Shown here one piece after another: positions 10,220 through 22,453 of a stretch of 64,000 nucleotides of DNA (its first letter is position 1; the number at the start of each line of letters is the position of its first letter). The notes beneath the pieces were generated by a model that ran no database searches, was not told where the DNA came from, and saw only the letters and a program-made list of their open reading frames with translations. The DNA lies in assembly GCA_043228905.1 (NCBI GenBank), contig JBHGNT010000008.1, forward strand, positions 2,294,001 through 2,358,000. Reading direction: 5' to 3'. This stretch comes from Azolla caroliniana (taxonomy: Eukaryota > Polypodiophyta). Both the position numbers and the translations under genes were made by a program.

Positions 10220-11904
10220 TTTGCACACAACGAGGATTTGTAATGAATCTAGAAAAAGCTAAGGTCCTTATCTTTTATACATTGTCCCGAGATAGGAGTA
10301 AATGTCACCTAATCCTCTCTCATAAACCAGTCGAGGTAGTTGGATTATATGTATATCTAGGAGTCACTTTTAGTGCTCGCTCGGGTAAATTCTCAATGAC
10401 CCAGGCAGCCAAAGATAGGCTAATGAGAGGGTATGCATCCCTCTTGCTCTTAGAGAGATAATGCCACCAGGTATACTTTCAAGAGCCACGAACTAAGGGA
10501 TGGCTCTTCGACTCATTAGTGACCCCTTCCCTCATGTATGCATCAGTAGTTTGGGCTCCAAGTCTACCATCTTTAATGTGGACGCAATTAGAGAGACCTT
10601 TGGTGACACTGTTATCATGTCAACTCCGAAGCAAATCGACAGTACCACATGCCATTATTAGAGCAAAGTTCACTTTGCCCCCGATGTTAGTAGAAGCACT
10701 TTTCCAACTTGTAGTTTTTATTTATAGGATACATAGCCAACCACAAGAGAGGATATCTCGTCAAGCTTTTGAGGCATCCCGATCCCTATATGCATTCGGA
10801 GATACTAGCTCTTGGTATAACATTGTAGTGAGTTGGTTACTTGCAAATGGCATATACATTAATAACCTACCTCCCCTTAAATACAACCATGGGATTGATA
10901 AAACTTTAATCTCTCATGAGGACCGTAATAAAGTAATACGCCAAGAAATGTGGCAAATTTACACTCAATATAAATGGATCACCCCACGAGAGCCACTCCC
11001 ATCTAAAATGTTGTACTATAGGAACACTTCATGCTCTTCTCTAAGTTAGGTTTTATTACACGACCAAAATATCTAGATACATTCTTATCAAATGCATTAC
11101 GGGTTGCCATTGGACAACTTAGGATACCATCTCACCAACTTGAGATTGAGAATGGTCGTACTAATAGAGTCCCTAGAGAGGAAAGGCTATGTAGATTATG
11201 TCACATAGAGATGGAGGATGAGTATCATTTTACATGCAAGTGTCCAACTTACGCCGAGATAAGGACGAAATACCAAGACATACTAGGACCCTCTCCCACC
11301 CTCTTCAAACTATTAGATACCCCGGATATAAAGAGACTCGGTAGGTATGTCTTAGAGCTAAAACAATATAGTGAGAATAAGGTACAAAACGTTAACCATA
11401 ACCATTCTAATATTCACTATCATGTAACTAATGAAACTTTTCAGGAACAAGGGGAGATGGTGAATGTGGGCACACCTACACCACTCGGCCTCTCCCTTTC
11501 TGAAGCAAAAAAACAAAGAACAACCAAACGCCCTCGGATGTCGGGCTTCAAAGCAACTCGGCGTGGAGTAGAAACAATTAAGAAGATACGGGAATGTGAG
11601 TTGCGCCCGCCTATAAGCTATGGTTGGGCTACCTTTTACATTGGGACCACGGGCCACATCCACATCGAAACCCTTCGATGTCCCGCTTCTTTTGAGAGAC
11701 TTGGATGGAAATGAAACTAGGCCTAGTATAAAGCCATTTCCTTTCTAGAACATGTTTTTTACTAGAACTCTTTAGTGTAAGTTTTTATTTTTTTATTTTT
11801 TATTTACTTTCGATAAATGGGTAAACACCCCAATTTTGTTGTAAACCAATTGTTTCATGGACCAATTTTGGTCTTATAAGATGTTAATATTTCTTTCTTT
11901 CTCA
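10220..11904 (+). mobile_element. 5'-truncated LINE, family 2, copy A
   Basis: Begins abruptly after 'tattctctctatc', inside reverse transcriptase just upstream of GFVMNLEKAKVLIF. It continues through YVYLGVTF, a thumb region (SLVTPSLMYASVVWAP), and a zinc-knuckle-like CRLCHIEMEDEYHFTCKCP block at about 11195-11245. There are breaks at 10459 (stop in LLLLER/CHQ) and near 11040 (frameshift). The 3' untranslated end contains 'ggaccaattttggtcttata' and stops in 'gttaatatttctttctttctc', with no poly(A). Its protein and 3' end match copy B at 22448-25375 closely, which defines the family. Confidence 0.9.
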
Positions 11905-12264
11905 GACACAAATGTATGTATGTAATAATGTATGTATGCATTAGATCCATTAATATGCCATGGATACACATACATATTCATGTATGTATGTATGTATGTA
12001 TGTATGTATACATTAACACACACAAATGTATGTATGTATGTATGTATGTATGTATACATTAACACACACAAATGTATGTATGTATGTATGTATGTATGTA
12101 TGTATGTATGTATACATTAACACACACAAATGTATGTATGTATGTATGTATGTATGTATGTATACATTAGACCCATGAATATGCCATGGATACATATATG
12201 TACATACATATTCATGTATGTACATATGTATGTATGTATACATTAGATCCATGAATATGCCATA

Positions 12265-12270
<6 letters not shown>
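11905..12270. repeat. Compound minisatellite, right half
   Basis: Continuation of the 9.9-10.2 kb array with long (TATG)n blocks: units with the 'attagatccatgaatatgcc' core at about 11938, 12168 and 12242. In between are 'cattaacacacacaaa' spacers repeated three times, each followed by (TGTA)n. Open frames across it are made of repeated tetranucleotides and are not genes. Confidence 0.9.

Positions 12271-12322
<52 letters not shown>
12271..12322. repeat. (CT)n microsatellite in the lectin 5' leader region
   Basis: About 26 CT units end some 120 bp before the lectin ATG, so they probably lie in its 5' untranslated region or core promoter. Pyrimidine-rich CT tracts are common in plant leaders. 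Confidence 0.85.
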
Positions 12323-12325
<3 letters not shown>

Positions 12326-12441
12326 AACAGAGTAACACAAAGGTAATTCTCACCTCTCTGTCACAAACACCCTGGTCTTGGTCCCTTTGTTGCCTTCTGT
12401 TTTTCTGGGGGGGGTTAAATCTTTTGAAGTGCAGTGTCACC

Positions 12442-14148
12442 ATGGATCCTGGCTATGGTGAACAATTTGGAAGATCTGAAGACCACCACCATAACCATCC
12501 TCCTCCTCACTCCCACCTCGGCCATGGCTCTGAACTCGGATTTGAACATAACCACCCTCCTCCTCCTCCTCCTCCGAGGCCCCGCGAGTTTGAAGGAGAA
12601 TATAGACATGAATTAAGCTTTGAAAGAGAACATAGACATGGAGAAGATGGAAGTGGAGGAAGAAGATATGAAGGAAAAGATGAAGAAGAGAGAGATGGGT
12701 TTAGGCCTTTCCATCATAGGCCTCCCCATGAATTCCAAGCTTCTGAGAAGATTCCGCCGAATGCGCAGCATGGCTATGAAGCCTCGGGGAATATTCCCCC
12801 CTATGCTCACGGGGAAGCCGAGTATGCGCATGGAGAATCCGAGAATGTTCCATCTTATGCACATGATGTATCGGAGAAGATTCCTTCTTATCGACCTGAT
12901 AATACCAACGAATCCAAACTGAATGAGCCTTCTGATCAACTTTCCGAATCTGTTACACCATCAGATCCTCTTCCTCAAGGAAGACTGGTCAGAATCTTTT
13001 GCAAGGAAAATCCCGATTTTAGCCTTGCTGTGGAGCGGAACATTGTTGCAATGCGAGAATCTAACACGGAGGATGAAGCTCAAGTAGGAGTATACCGATT
13101 CGTTTACTTTATCACAACCCTAATGCATTAATGACTAGCGAAATCAATCAGCAAATATCCTAACCAATTAGCATAATCAATTGACTCATTTAATTAGCAT
13201 AATCCATCAAAAATGAATTCAACTGCAAGGAGAAGCTATAAATGGTACACTCTGCACATTTAATTTGCTATAAGTTCAGTGTACAAGAGAAAAAGAAGCT
13301 TTGAATTCTAACATTATAGTTTATCTATGCTATTCAATTGACTCATTTAAATAGCATAATCAATAAAAAAAATTAAATCAACTGCAAGGAGAAGCTATAT
13401 AAATGGTACTCTCTGCACATGTAATTAGCTCTAAGTGCAGTATACAAGAGAAAAAAAAGCTTTGGATTCCAACATTGCAGTTTATCTATGCTATTTTTCT
13501 CGTCTTTGTCTGCAGCAATGGATCAAAGATGCATCATATGGCCTACGTATAAAAGATAGACATGGTTATCCAGCATTCAGCTTGGTAAACAAAAAGACTA
13601 AGGCAGTTCTCAAGCATGCCAACGAGAAGGGACAACAGGTTTTTTTTTTATTTCCCATAAAATTTGGAAAAATATAACTATGATTGCTCATTCTTTATCT
13701 TTGAGTAGATGTTGAATGTATAAAATGATTTTGGAGAAGAACAGCAGAATACATACACCTTGAGTTGAATGTATATTACAGAACAATCCTTTTGTAACAG
13801 TAAAATGTGTTGAAAAGGGGGTATTCTGGTAAACATCCAAAAGTCAGGGGTATCCTGATAAATATCCAAAAGCATGGTTCCTGTATTTTGATACTTGTCT
13901 CGACCATTTACACATGATCTTTTTGTAGGTGCTTTTGATGGATTATCAGGCAGATATAAAAGATGAGAGTATTTTGTGGTCGGAGAGTCAAGATTTTGGA
14001 GATGGTTTTAAGACCATCCGATCAGCAAGCGACACTCTTCTAAATTTAACTGTTTTTGAAGGCCATAAAAAGATAAGAAATGGGTCTGCCCTAGTGCTTG
14101 ATACTTGGCATAAAAAGGATCATCAATTATGGAAGCTCTCCCCCTTGT
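12442..14148 (+). CDS. EULS3: Euonymus-type lectin (EUL domain), S3-like, 328 aa
   Basis: Nucleocytoplasmic carbohydrate-binding protein; EUL lectins of the S3 type are usually stress- and ABA-responsive. Coding exons are 12442-13083, 13516-13638 and 13929-14148, all with GT-AG introns in phase 0. The last intron starts after the first base of the stop codon (t | aa at 14241-14242). Start: 'caccATGG' is a strong plant context and no earlier in-frame ATG is present. Residues 1-70 are rich in His, Pro and Arg; residues about 105-165 carry four loose repeats of the type EKIPPYAHGE. The EUL domain covers about residues 182-328: LVRIFCKENPDFSLAV, then QWIKDASYGLRIKDRHGYPA, FSLVNKKTKAVLKHA, DESILWSES, DGFKTIR and the C-terminal HQLWKLSPL. 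Domain and exon order match single-EUL S3 lectins with an N-terminal extension. Whether the sugar-binding residues are intact cannot be judged by eye. Confidence 0.9.
13177..13492. repeat. Tandem duplication inside lectin intron 1
   Basis: Two adjacent copies of about 157 bp (about 13177-13333 and 13335-13492). Shared blocks include 'caattgactcattta', 'aactgcaaggagaagctata', 'aatggtac' and 'tttatctatgctatt'. The second copy ends about 20 bp before the 3' splice site of intron 1, so its pyrimidine-rich end may have become the working splice acceptor tract. Confidence 0.8.
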
Positions 14149-14242
14149 GTAAGTCATATAATGCATTGATAGTTACTGATGAATATTGAAACTTGATGTT
14201 GTCTTAAACTGATGGAGTGTTTTCCTTTTGTTTTCTTCAGAA

Positions 14243-14402
14243 ATGTGTTGATGAGAATGGTATGGCTGGCACGTGCCTTCACAATAAGAGGATGTGGTTT
14301 TTGCATTTCAATTCTTTCCTTTTACTTGAATATGTATTCCTAATATATGATGTTGTTTGCCTAATGGTAGAGTTTGTGTTTTGTTTGAAAACTTGGGTGT
14401 TA

Positions 14403-14437
<35 letters not shown>

Positions 14438-15803
14438 TCAATATGCAGTTAAACCCACATTAAGCTCAATGTGGGATGAGACAGATCAAGTAAATGCCCC
14501 AATTAATTTCAACGTGTATGTGAACCTACATATATAGGATGGCTTTTTGTGAAAAATACACCTTATAATTTTAAAGATGAGCATAACTTTTTGTACAACT
14601 ATTAGTATTTTATGCAACCAATGTCTATACATCAAAATGGACTTCACTAAGTTGAATGTGATAAGTAGAGTTGTGTTCCCAAGGGCGCTCAAAAACCACT
14701 TTAAGAGAGTACCTCATATATTGTCCGAAGAGCATTATAATCGGCATTACGCCTACATTTGGAAGTAACTGTTTGAAAATTTTGGACATGTAGAAGTTTG
14801 TCAGTGTGAAGGTGGTTGTACGACAAATATGAATATGGCTTGCTTATCCTCAAACAGCATATATTTTTATCCTTTTAGCTGTGACGTGAACTTTGCAAAT
14901 ACTGGTTCACCCAAAGCATAATGGTTCTGAAGTATGTGCACTGTCTCATGAAAGAAAAATGGGGGAACTCATTGTTGGCACACACAAATGCAAGAAGGAT
15001 CTTAAGGCGCATGCCAAGAGTATAGAGTTGGGCAGCTATTTCAATACAGCAAAAGTTGCCCAGACCTAGATAGGACAAGTAGAGAAGAACATTGTGATCT
15101 GCTTTAGGTGCCACCACAATAAGTCACCACCCAATTCAAGAAGTTAAAAAGAATAGATCGGAGGCAAACCAAAGTTTATTTATTTAACTTAAGATATGCA
15201 GTAACTCTCAGCACAAAATATCATAAGCAAGATGAGTGTAGGGAGAGGCAATATTTGCTGACGCTAAAAGTATGGAGTGACATTGTAATTCAACACATGA
15301 GCATAAAGATAAGACTATATTTTTCAAGTGCGTCAGCGATCTCTGCCTTCAGAAGTGAGACAAAGAGGCCAAAGCCACATGAGATAGGGGAGAGAAGAAA
15401 TGAAATACTTATAATAATCTGGCGTACATAAAAAATTGTACCAGAACAGTCGTGCTTAACAAAGATGCACATCTAATGGGTACTCTTGAAAAGTATTATC
15501 CATTCTTACATTGGAGCTTTTATAATTACATATCTATATATCAGATTACGCTGACAGTTTTGTCTTCTTCACATGGTAGTAAAGCCTATAGACAAATTGG
15601 GGCTCGGTCTTGGTACATTTTGAAGTACAAATATACTCGTCAGTCTCGGTAGTAGTTGAACTTCGTGTTCCAATTTTTTTCCTTTTCATGAGGAAGGAAA
15701 TGTGACTTCATTTTATAGCAAAGAACATCTGCACATTTGGAGGACATTAAAATGATCACCTTTTAGCTACAAATGTTCAATATAGATGTTTTTCGTGTTG
15801 ACT
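14243..15803. other. Spacer between lectin and CEP78-like gene, no gene seen
   Basis: The first part is probably the lectin 3' untranslated exon, which starts at 14241. A (TA)n tract lies at 14407-14432. The rest is A/T-rich with no recognised domain. The two flanking genes converge here (lectin on +, CEP78-like on -). Confidence 0.55.
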
Positions 15804-18800
15804 TCAACCTCGACAATGCACTTGGACTTGTGGCATCGCTTGTTCGGGATCAGCATGTCCAATCAGTTCATCAAGACGCTCTGAACAAAATCAAAGAAAC
15901 AGATTGCATTACAATATGTTCAGCATCCATTCTGAAAACTCCTCTGTTTTGCAAATATTTGTCATTGTATGCTTCAAAATACAGAATGTTTTCAAAATCT
16001 TGCAGATGCTTTTAATATTATTTATACACAGAAAATTCCAAAACTATGACTGAGTTTGAAAATCACTGGAAGATTCATGTGCTACAAGATTTATTATTCG
16101 GGTTATTTTTTAGACTTAGGGGGTATTCTACTAAGACACAGCAAGTTAGACCAAAACTAATTAGGGTATGCTTTCTATCGTACCTTTAAGGTGCAGAATA
16201 GCTTGTGTGATTTCCTTCAGAAACAATGTTGTCTGATTTCCCACTATTGATGATGTGAACTTTTTGGAAGGAAGAGCTTGCATTCTGGGTTTATGAGCAT
16301 CTTTTCGCTGGAATTCTTCATAAACGCCACCTTTTTCATCATAATTTCTGCATGAGTCCACCTCAAGGTGCTTCAAGTTCCTTGATCCACTTTTTGATCT
16401 TTCTCTTGGCCTGAACCTAGGCTCAAAGTTTTCACAAAACCTATCTAACTCTTCTTTGTCTTGCACTCGATTAAAATTTGAATTTTTGTGTGGTTTTCTT
16501 TGCATAGCTTGCTTCCAACCAAACTCCTCAGAAGCACATCCATCATTCATATCTGAAGTCTGGTCGGCACCATACATCTCAAATGGCAACATGTTTTCTT
16601 TGCTATTTGAATCATTATCATCCCAAGCAGCGAATTCATCAGGAGAACATGATATTGATGATGATGATGATGGCAGGTGATGCCGATCATTTGTCAGGCA
16701 TGTCGATGGCCTCTTCATGTGCTTTTTCTCTTTCCTATATTTGTCATGAATTGGAGTAGATCGTTGGACTATCAATGGAGATTTTTTATGCATTTTCTTC
16801 AGTTGAACATGATCTTGACGAATAATTGGGCTAGACTGAGGACGGATGGACATTTTTCTGAGAGAATCTTCCAATGTTCTTGATTTCTTCAAAGAGGCTT
16901 TGAGCTGTGTTCTTCTTTGCCTCAAGGATGATACCGTCCAAAAGGGAGGGTGATGTTGTGTAAAGGTAGTGAAATGTTGTTTGTCCTCAAGCACGCCCAT
17001 AAGCTTATTGTCGACATTGTCTCTAAGGTCAATAAAACGTAAAATTGGCCATTCTTCCATCACATCAAGCAACATCTTCCCACTCATTCTTGTGATCTGA
17101 TTGCCTCTCAAATTCAAAGCTGTTTTTTAGTACCACATACCATAAATAAGCATTGAGAACATCATCCCGTAGAGACTACAGAAACATAAAGTTAATCAAA
17201 AACTTTCTACCTTCAAGCGGGGTACCAATCCTCAAGATTGTGCAGATAGTCTGTATACTTGAGTCTGAGAGATAGTTCAAAGAAAGGTCGAGAGCAGTCA
17301 GACCTTTGGGTTTCATTGTCAATGCATTCACTCCTTTTGAACTCCTTAAACTCCCTTGCCAATCTGCTTGAGCTCTTCTGCTTACATGTGCCTTCAAGAT
17401 CAAATCCATCATCAGCATGCTCTGAGAGCACCAATGTCTTGTTTAATGGAATGAACGGGATAACATTTAATTCTATCCAGAAAGAATAGAAGATTGGAAC
17501 CTTGAGTATTGCACTTATGAGAGGAGAAATTGAATCAGTTAATCCGCATGCAGAAAGATTAAGAATCTCTAATTGCGCACATTCCTGCAAACTTTTACCC
17601 TGTCAATTAATGGAGCAACTCAGACTTCTGCTTTCAGTGACTTGCCTCCATGAACAACAAAAAAGAGCAAAGACAGTAGAAGCATTGCTAAGACCAGAAA
17701 CAGATGTTAGCAATAAACTTTTATAACTAACCAGAATTTGGAGACCATGATCTCTAAGCTCACTATTGGCAAACGACAATCGCTTCAATGTTGTTGATTG
17801 GCCTAATTAGATGCAATAAAAGAATCAAATCCAACAAGCAAAAAGCGCTGTGCTGTAAAATATATTTATAGTAACTGAACCACATTGTACTGCATTATAT
17901 GGACATGCAGAGATTTACTTGTACATGCCTAAAGGTAGAATGTGCCATGAATTGGCAAGATTGGGGCTAGATCCAATCATTTGTGCCATGTGGTATAAAT
18001 AAATATTCTGTTTCAAATAATCGTCAACATGGTCATAGTTTTGCTGATGAAACCGTCAAGTGAATGGGAAAATATACACAAATGTGCTTCCTAGGGTAAA
18101 AATTAGATGTAAAAAGATGCTGGACAAACAGAAAAATAAGTGTTCTCTTGAAGACATTAGTCTCGCACTAGGTAACTCATGAGAGAAACAAACAGTAAAG
18201 CTTGATCAGGGAAGGGATAAACTCCCTCAAGTGGGAGTCTGGGTGTGTGAGTCTAAAATATAGATGAAAAACTGTGGACAATCACTTATGGTTGGAAGTC
18301 AGGTAAAGACAAGCAAATATTGCATACAACATTAAAACATGTAACCATGCAAATGAGCGTCATTATGCAATCAAGATGGAAGAACATGTTGTGGTAATCA
18401 TCCACATATACACATATCTATCATAATGCACAGAATAGGTGCAGACATTTTTAAGTGCTATGACCCATGATAAAAATATAAAAGAGAAAATTACGAAATC
18501 CAAAAGAAATTCTTTTATGCATTGCCTTATAAATGAAGACCCATGGGACATGCAATCCACTGGTGCACACATACACCACGTAAAACACATATAGATATAT
18601 TTTACAAGATCAAAATCTACTTAATATGCATACACTCATACTTCACATTAGTGGGAGGGAAATTTACTTAGTGTGGAAACTGATCTCATGCAGCAGAAAA
18701 ATCAAATACAAGGCCTCTAGGATGAGTCTACCAAGAAAAATCTTTAAATTTCAAACGAAATTTTATGCAATTGGGAAAATCATTGCTAGCAAAGATGTAT

Positions 18801-20489
18801 TATGAGAAAATAATGAATCAATGTGATTTGTATGACGAGTTCTGGTGTTGGATCAATCTTCAGGATTGCTTCTCATATTAAATAATCTCATTTCTATTAA
18901 TAGCAGTAAGTTTTTTGCCTACGAAAATGTGCTGTAAGGAGAATACAAGAAAACTAGAAGAAAACCCACATTCAAACGAGTTCATAAATTTACATACTGA
19001 TGGATTCTGCAATTATTTTCAGATCTCTCTCCCACAATGCAAACCCCAGCTCCAACTCTTGCAGCCATCCTCCACTTGCTAAACACCATGCTAAACTTCT
19101 GCAGAAAACAAATCCAAGAACCTTATAGCCTCAGCTAAATCCAACTCCACTTGCATCACAACATTGAAAATCAATGCTTACTTGGAAAATGAAAATAGTG
19201 TATCCGAATGCCTGTACCCAAGGAATCCCAGAGTTCTGTTTTCTGCAACATATTCAAGCCTAAGAAATCAGATGAACAAAGAATATGATGAAAATATAGC
19301 ATATATTAGAAAACAGTTACATATAGGTGAATAGAACCTGCAATCCGCTTTTGTAATTCCACATAACTCTGGAACAAGTGTAAACTAGAAACACTGGTTT
19401 TTTTCAGTATTTTTGCAATTCCCAGAAGATCGAGAGCAATCAGTTCATTCACGTTTTTCTGCAAAACATAGATAGTAGTAGACTTGAATATATGAAAACA
19501 AGTAATGCCGAACTTCAAGTTTGTGATGTTAAAGTCAAATGTCTCAAAATCAGACTGCTAGATAATAGTAATAAATCTGAGTACCAGTAAAAACTACCAA
19601 CCATATGCTTTCTATTTTCCTCTATTTATGTATAATTTACATGAGAATGGATCTTTCCTAAATGTCTATTCTACAATCATAAACATGCTGCTCTTTACAC
19701 ACGTACCCTCGCAGTTTAAATTCCGCCTAAGAAGCATTCATCAAGCGTTCATGAAGCCTCAAGCGTTACTACGAGACCATTACATTTAGACATAAATTCA
19801 GTGTTTATGCAAGGCAAACTAGTTCGCCACAGGTATTCTTAACTTCAACCAAGGCTTCCTTCATTATTATCTCTAGTATGCTCTCACACATTATATTTGT
19901 GCATAGTATTAAGGATGGCATGCTGAGACTTATGTCCAATAAAAAATAAAGAAATATATGGTCAGAAGATAGATGCATATGCAATCTCAATCCCACTGTT
20001 CAACCAGTATAAATGATATATAAGGCAAGAATACCTCCTTCCAAAAAAACATAGTAGTAGTGCATGCACAATGTTTTTGGGGATCCCCTTAATTTCCTAC
20101 ATTTGTACTGAGTCTTACATCAAAATAGTTTCATGCATATTCTTTAGAATACTGAAGGATTATTCTGAGGTATAGTACATATACGTTTGTCTGTAAAAAT
20201 ATCCATTATCCACTGTTTGTAACAACAATAATAGCTAATCAAAGGGGTTCTAAAAATTATAAAACCGTTGAGACTTAAAATTGCTTATTGGTGTGCAGGT
20301 CCTAATGGTTTAGAATGTTGACTGCACAGAGACTAAGAATAAAGGTTAAGGGTACATTTCATGTGAACACTCATAATGCAGTAAAGATACCTTGATTTCG
20401 TTCTTCTGAAAAGTTCTTCTTTTGTGACTTCTAGGTTTAGAGAGCTGCCTCAATCTAGGGCTGAGTGTGGGATGCCTTCCCTCAACCAT
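15804..20489 (-). CDS. CEP78: CEP78-like leucine-rich repeat protein, 591 aa, nine coding exons
   Basis: Probable centrosome/basal-body LRR protein. Exons (minus strand): 20489-20391, 19458-19338, 19242-19182, 19098-18998, 17802-17732, 17599-17501, 17421-17211, 17119-16184, 15880-15804. All have GT-AG borders and matching phases, and 1776 nt gives 592 codons. RNI-type LRRs cover about residues 100-290: LQELELGFALWERDLKIIAE, TTLKRLSFANSELRDHGLQI, LEILNLSACGLTDSI, LTALDLSLNYLSDSSIQTIC and LEALNLRGNQIT. Between repeats sits RRAQADWQGSLR (199-210), which matches in place and pattern the RRxxxxWxxSLR stretch I know from animal CEP78. The RERDL-like WERDL and LSFANxxLxDxGLxIL strings also fit. Residues about 300-550 are basic, Ser-rich and probably disordered. 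The last exon closes a helix (ITQAILHLKERLDELIG). Two short upstream ORFs precede the ATG. One exon between 20391 and 19458 could have been missed. The LRR call is firm; the CEP78 name is less certain. Confidence 0.75.
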
Positions 20490-20552
20490 AACTACTTTGC
20501 GAAATTTTTATGGAAAATTCATGGCCTCAAGAGATCAAGCTGATATGAACAT
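20490..20552 (-). other. CEP78-like 5' untranslated part of exon 2, with two uORFs
   Basis: A 3' splice site ('aaacccag') ends at 20553. Between it and the main ATG at 20489 are two upstream ATGs, each closed within five codons (ATG TTC ATA TCA GCT TGA, and ATG AAT TTT CCA TAA). This layout could dampen translation of the main frame. Confidence 0.5.
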
Positions 20553-21897
20553 CTGGGTTTAGTTCAACCTAAAATACAAGCAAATTCAAGACCGATCTAT
20601 GTTCTCAAAAATTTATATGATAAGCATGTGAGAGAGAGAGAGAGAGAAAGAGAGATGCTATATCTCAAGAATTGGATGCAGACATATTATAACTTCAATG
20701 AGACTAAACTAAGAGTTTGAAGCTAGGAGTATTGAAAGGAAATAAAGGGAAAAAACAGCAAAATGGAGAGCACAACATAATTATTACAGTAAATGAGTAT
20801 GGGATGTTCTGTATATTACCAAACGTTATTGCACACAGAGCAGAGATAGATAGATTTTTTATCATCCTTAGAGATCAAATAACAGAGAGAATTTGTGTGC
20901 GCGTGTGTAAAACGAGTATTGTGAAAAATGTAAAAAGAGTGTAACATGAGTTAATGAAGAATATGATCAAGGCTAGAGATTATAGGTGTATAATCATGAA
21001 AATATGTCTCCTCTTGTCTGTCTATCTGCAATAGAGTCTCTTATACTATGAGAAAGACTCCTCGATTACCTTTGGTGTTCAGAATCCACCATCATATAAA
21101 ATGGCCCAAATGGATCGACTAAAAATAGGCATTATAAATTGGTCTAAACTGCTCACATGCTAGCATCCAGCATATGAATCAAGTGGAGTACAATAAATCC
21201 TTTCCAGTGGAGTCATATATATAGCTATATCTGAAAATTGTGAGCATGAACCAAGTGTTTACTTCTATAAATGCTCTCGAGTTGAGTCATATATTTCTCT
21301 GTGTATCTGCCCATTTGATGTATGTGTGGAAAATATGAACACCCATCAATGAAGGATGTAAAATTTCATCACAAAAAAATGTCTACCTGTATCAGATATG
21401 GTGACTGGAGCATTGATCTCAATAGATCAAGTTGTTCTCATCATAAATAGGTTTCAAAGAAGAAAAGTATATGTTCAACATAAGCTGTAACATAAACTGA
21501 AAATGCATTTTGTGTCTTCTTTTGTTTGTATGAAGCGCATATAAAGGGAAAAGAAAAACGCAAACCACTGATGGATTCTCTACATACAACTAAATACAAA
21601 GGAAAAAGAAAGATCTGCATTTTTTTGTAAACAACCACAACCAAAAGGAAAAGAAAAAAAAATTGCATTGCTACGAACACATGAGAAGAAAAGAGAAAAT
21701 TATGGCTGTTTCTGTAAAGAATCACATGAAAAGGGAGAGTCCTTTTCTCCAATCCAAATGGAAGAGGGGGAGAAAAATGCCTATATTTCTTCAGCATACA
21801 ATTAAATACATTCAAGGAGGAATTACAGAAAAAAGAAAAAGAAAACAGAGTGCATAAAGCTCAATCTTCAACAGGAGAATGTAAAGCAGATGCTAAC
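20553..21897. other. Presumed 5' UTR intron of the CEP78-like gene
   Basis: A/T-rich, no recognised gene. Contains a short GA run (20630-20650). Open frames here lack any known domain. Confidence 0.4.
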
Positions 21898-21995
21898 CTG
21901 TAGTAAATGTGAGAGATGGCTGATGATTTTCCGGACCAATGGAAGTCTTCTTCTTCTTCTTCTTCTTCTTCAGTTATTGGAATGCTTAAGAGGAA
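21898..21995 (-). other. Probable 5' untranslated exon 1 of the CEP78-like gene
   Basis: On the minus strand a (GAA)n purine stretch (21952-21971) leads to 'ctctcacatttactacag', followed by GTTAGC at 21897, a good donor. It pairs with the acceptor at 20553 across a 1.35-kb intron. The transcription start is a guess; no cDNA evidence is available. Confidence 0.4.
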
Positions 21996-22249
21996 GAATT
22001 AGGGCATGGGCATGGATTGATGGAGCTGAGGGGAACTGCTGCCCATAACTGTAACTGCTCCATGTGATGATGATATACATATGGATGGGCTTAACGAGAC
22101 AACAACATTAATAATAGTAGTAGACCTACAGTTCCCATAATTTGCAAAACTGGGCCTCCACAAGTTTGAGAGCCACCTGAGTCGAGACCTGGTCTTGTCG
22201 GGGGGGTCAATGGCCATCTATGAGAGACAAGAGCATACCCCATTGCGAG

Positions 22250-22408
22250 AATCGAACTTTTGAGAGAGAGAGAGAGAGAGAGAGATCTTTCTAACATTCG
22301 ATTGCGACCTATGATACCTCTTGCCCATTTACCCTCGGACAGAAATTTGCAATTCGAGGTTGTTGATTCCTATGAGATGGGAGCATATCCCATAGCAAGC
22401 ATCAAAAC

Positions 22409-22447
<39 letters not shown>
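22250..22447. repeat. GA-flanked dispersed repeat, copy 1
   Basis: (GA)n 22263-22282, body 'ctttctaacattcgattgcg ... gagatgggagcatatcccat ... atcaaaactag' (22286-22410), then (GA)n to 22447. Related bodies are at 25801-25930, 26405-26530 and partly 26560-26630. The stretch just before (22195-22258) is a further diverged partial copy ending 'gcgagaatcgaacttttgag'. Function unknown; it behaves like a short non-autonomous element with a (TC)n tail when read on the minus strand. Confidence 0.7.

Positions 22448-22453
<6 letters not shown>

Noticed and set aside
9960-12270. CRISPR-like regular repeats
   Set aside because: Spacers are not unique, units vary in length and are tetranucleotide-based; this is a eukaryotic minisatellite.
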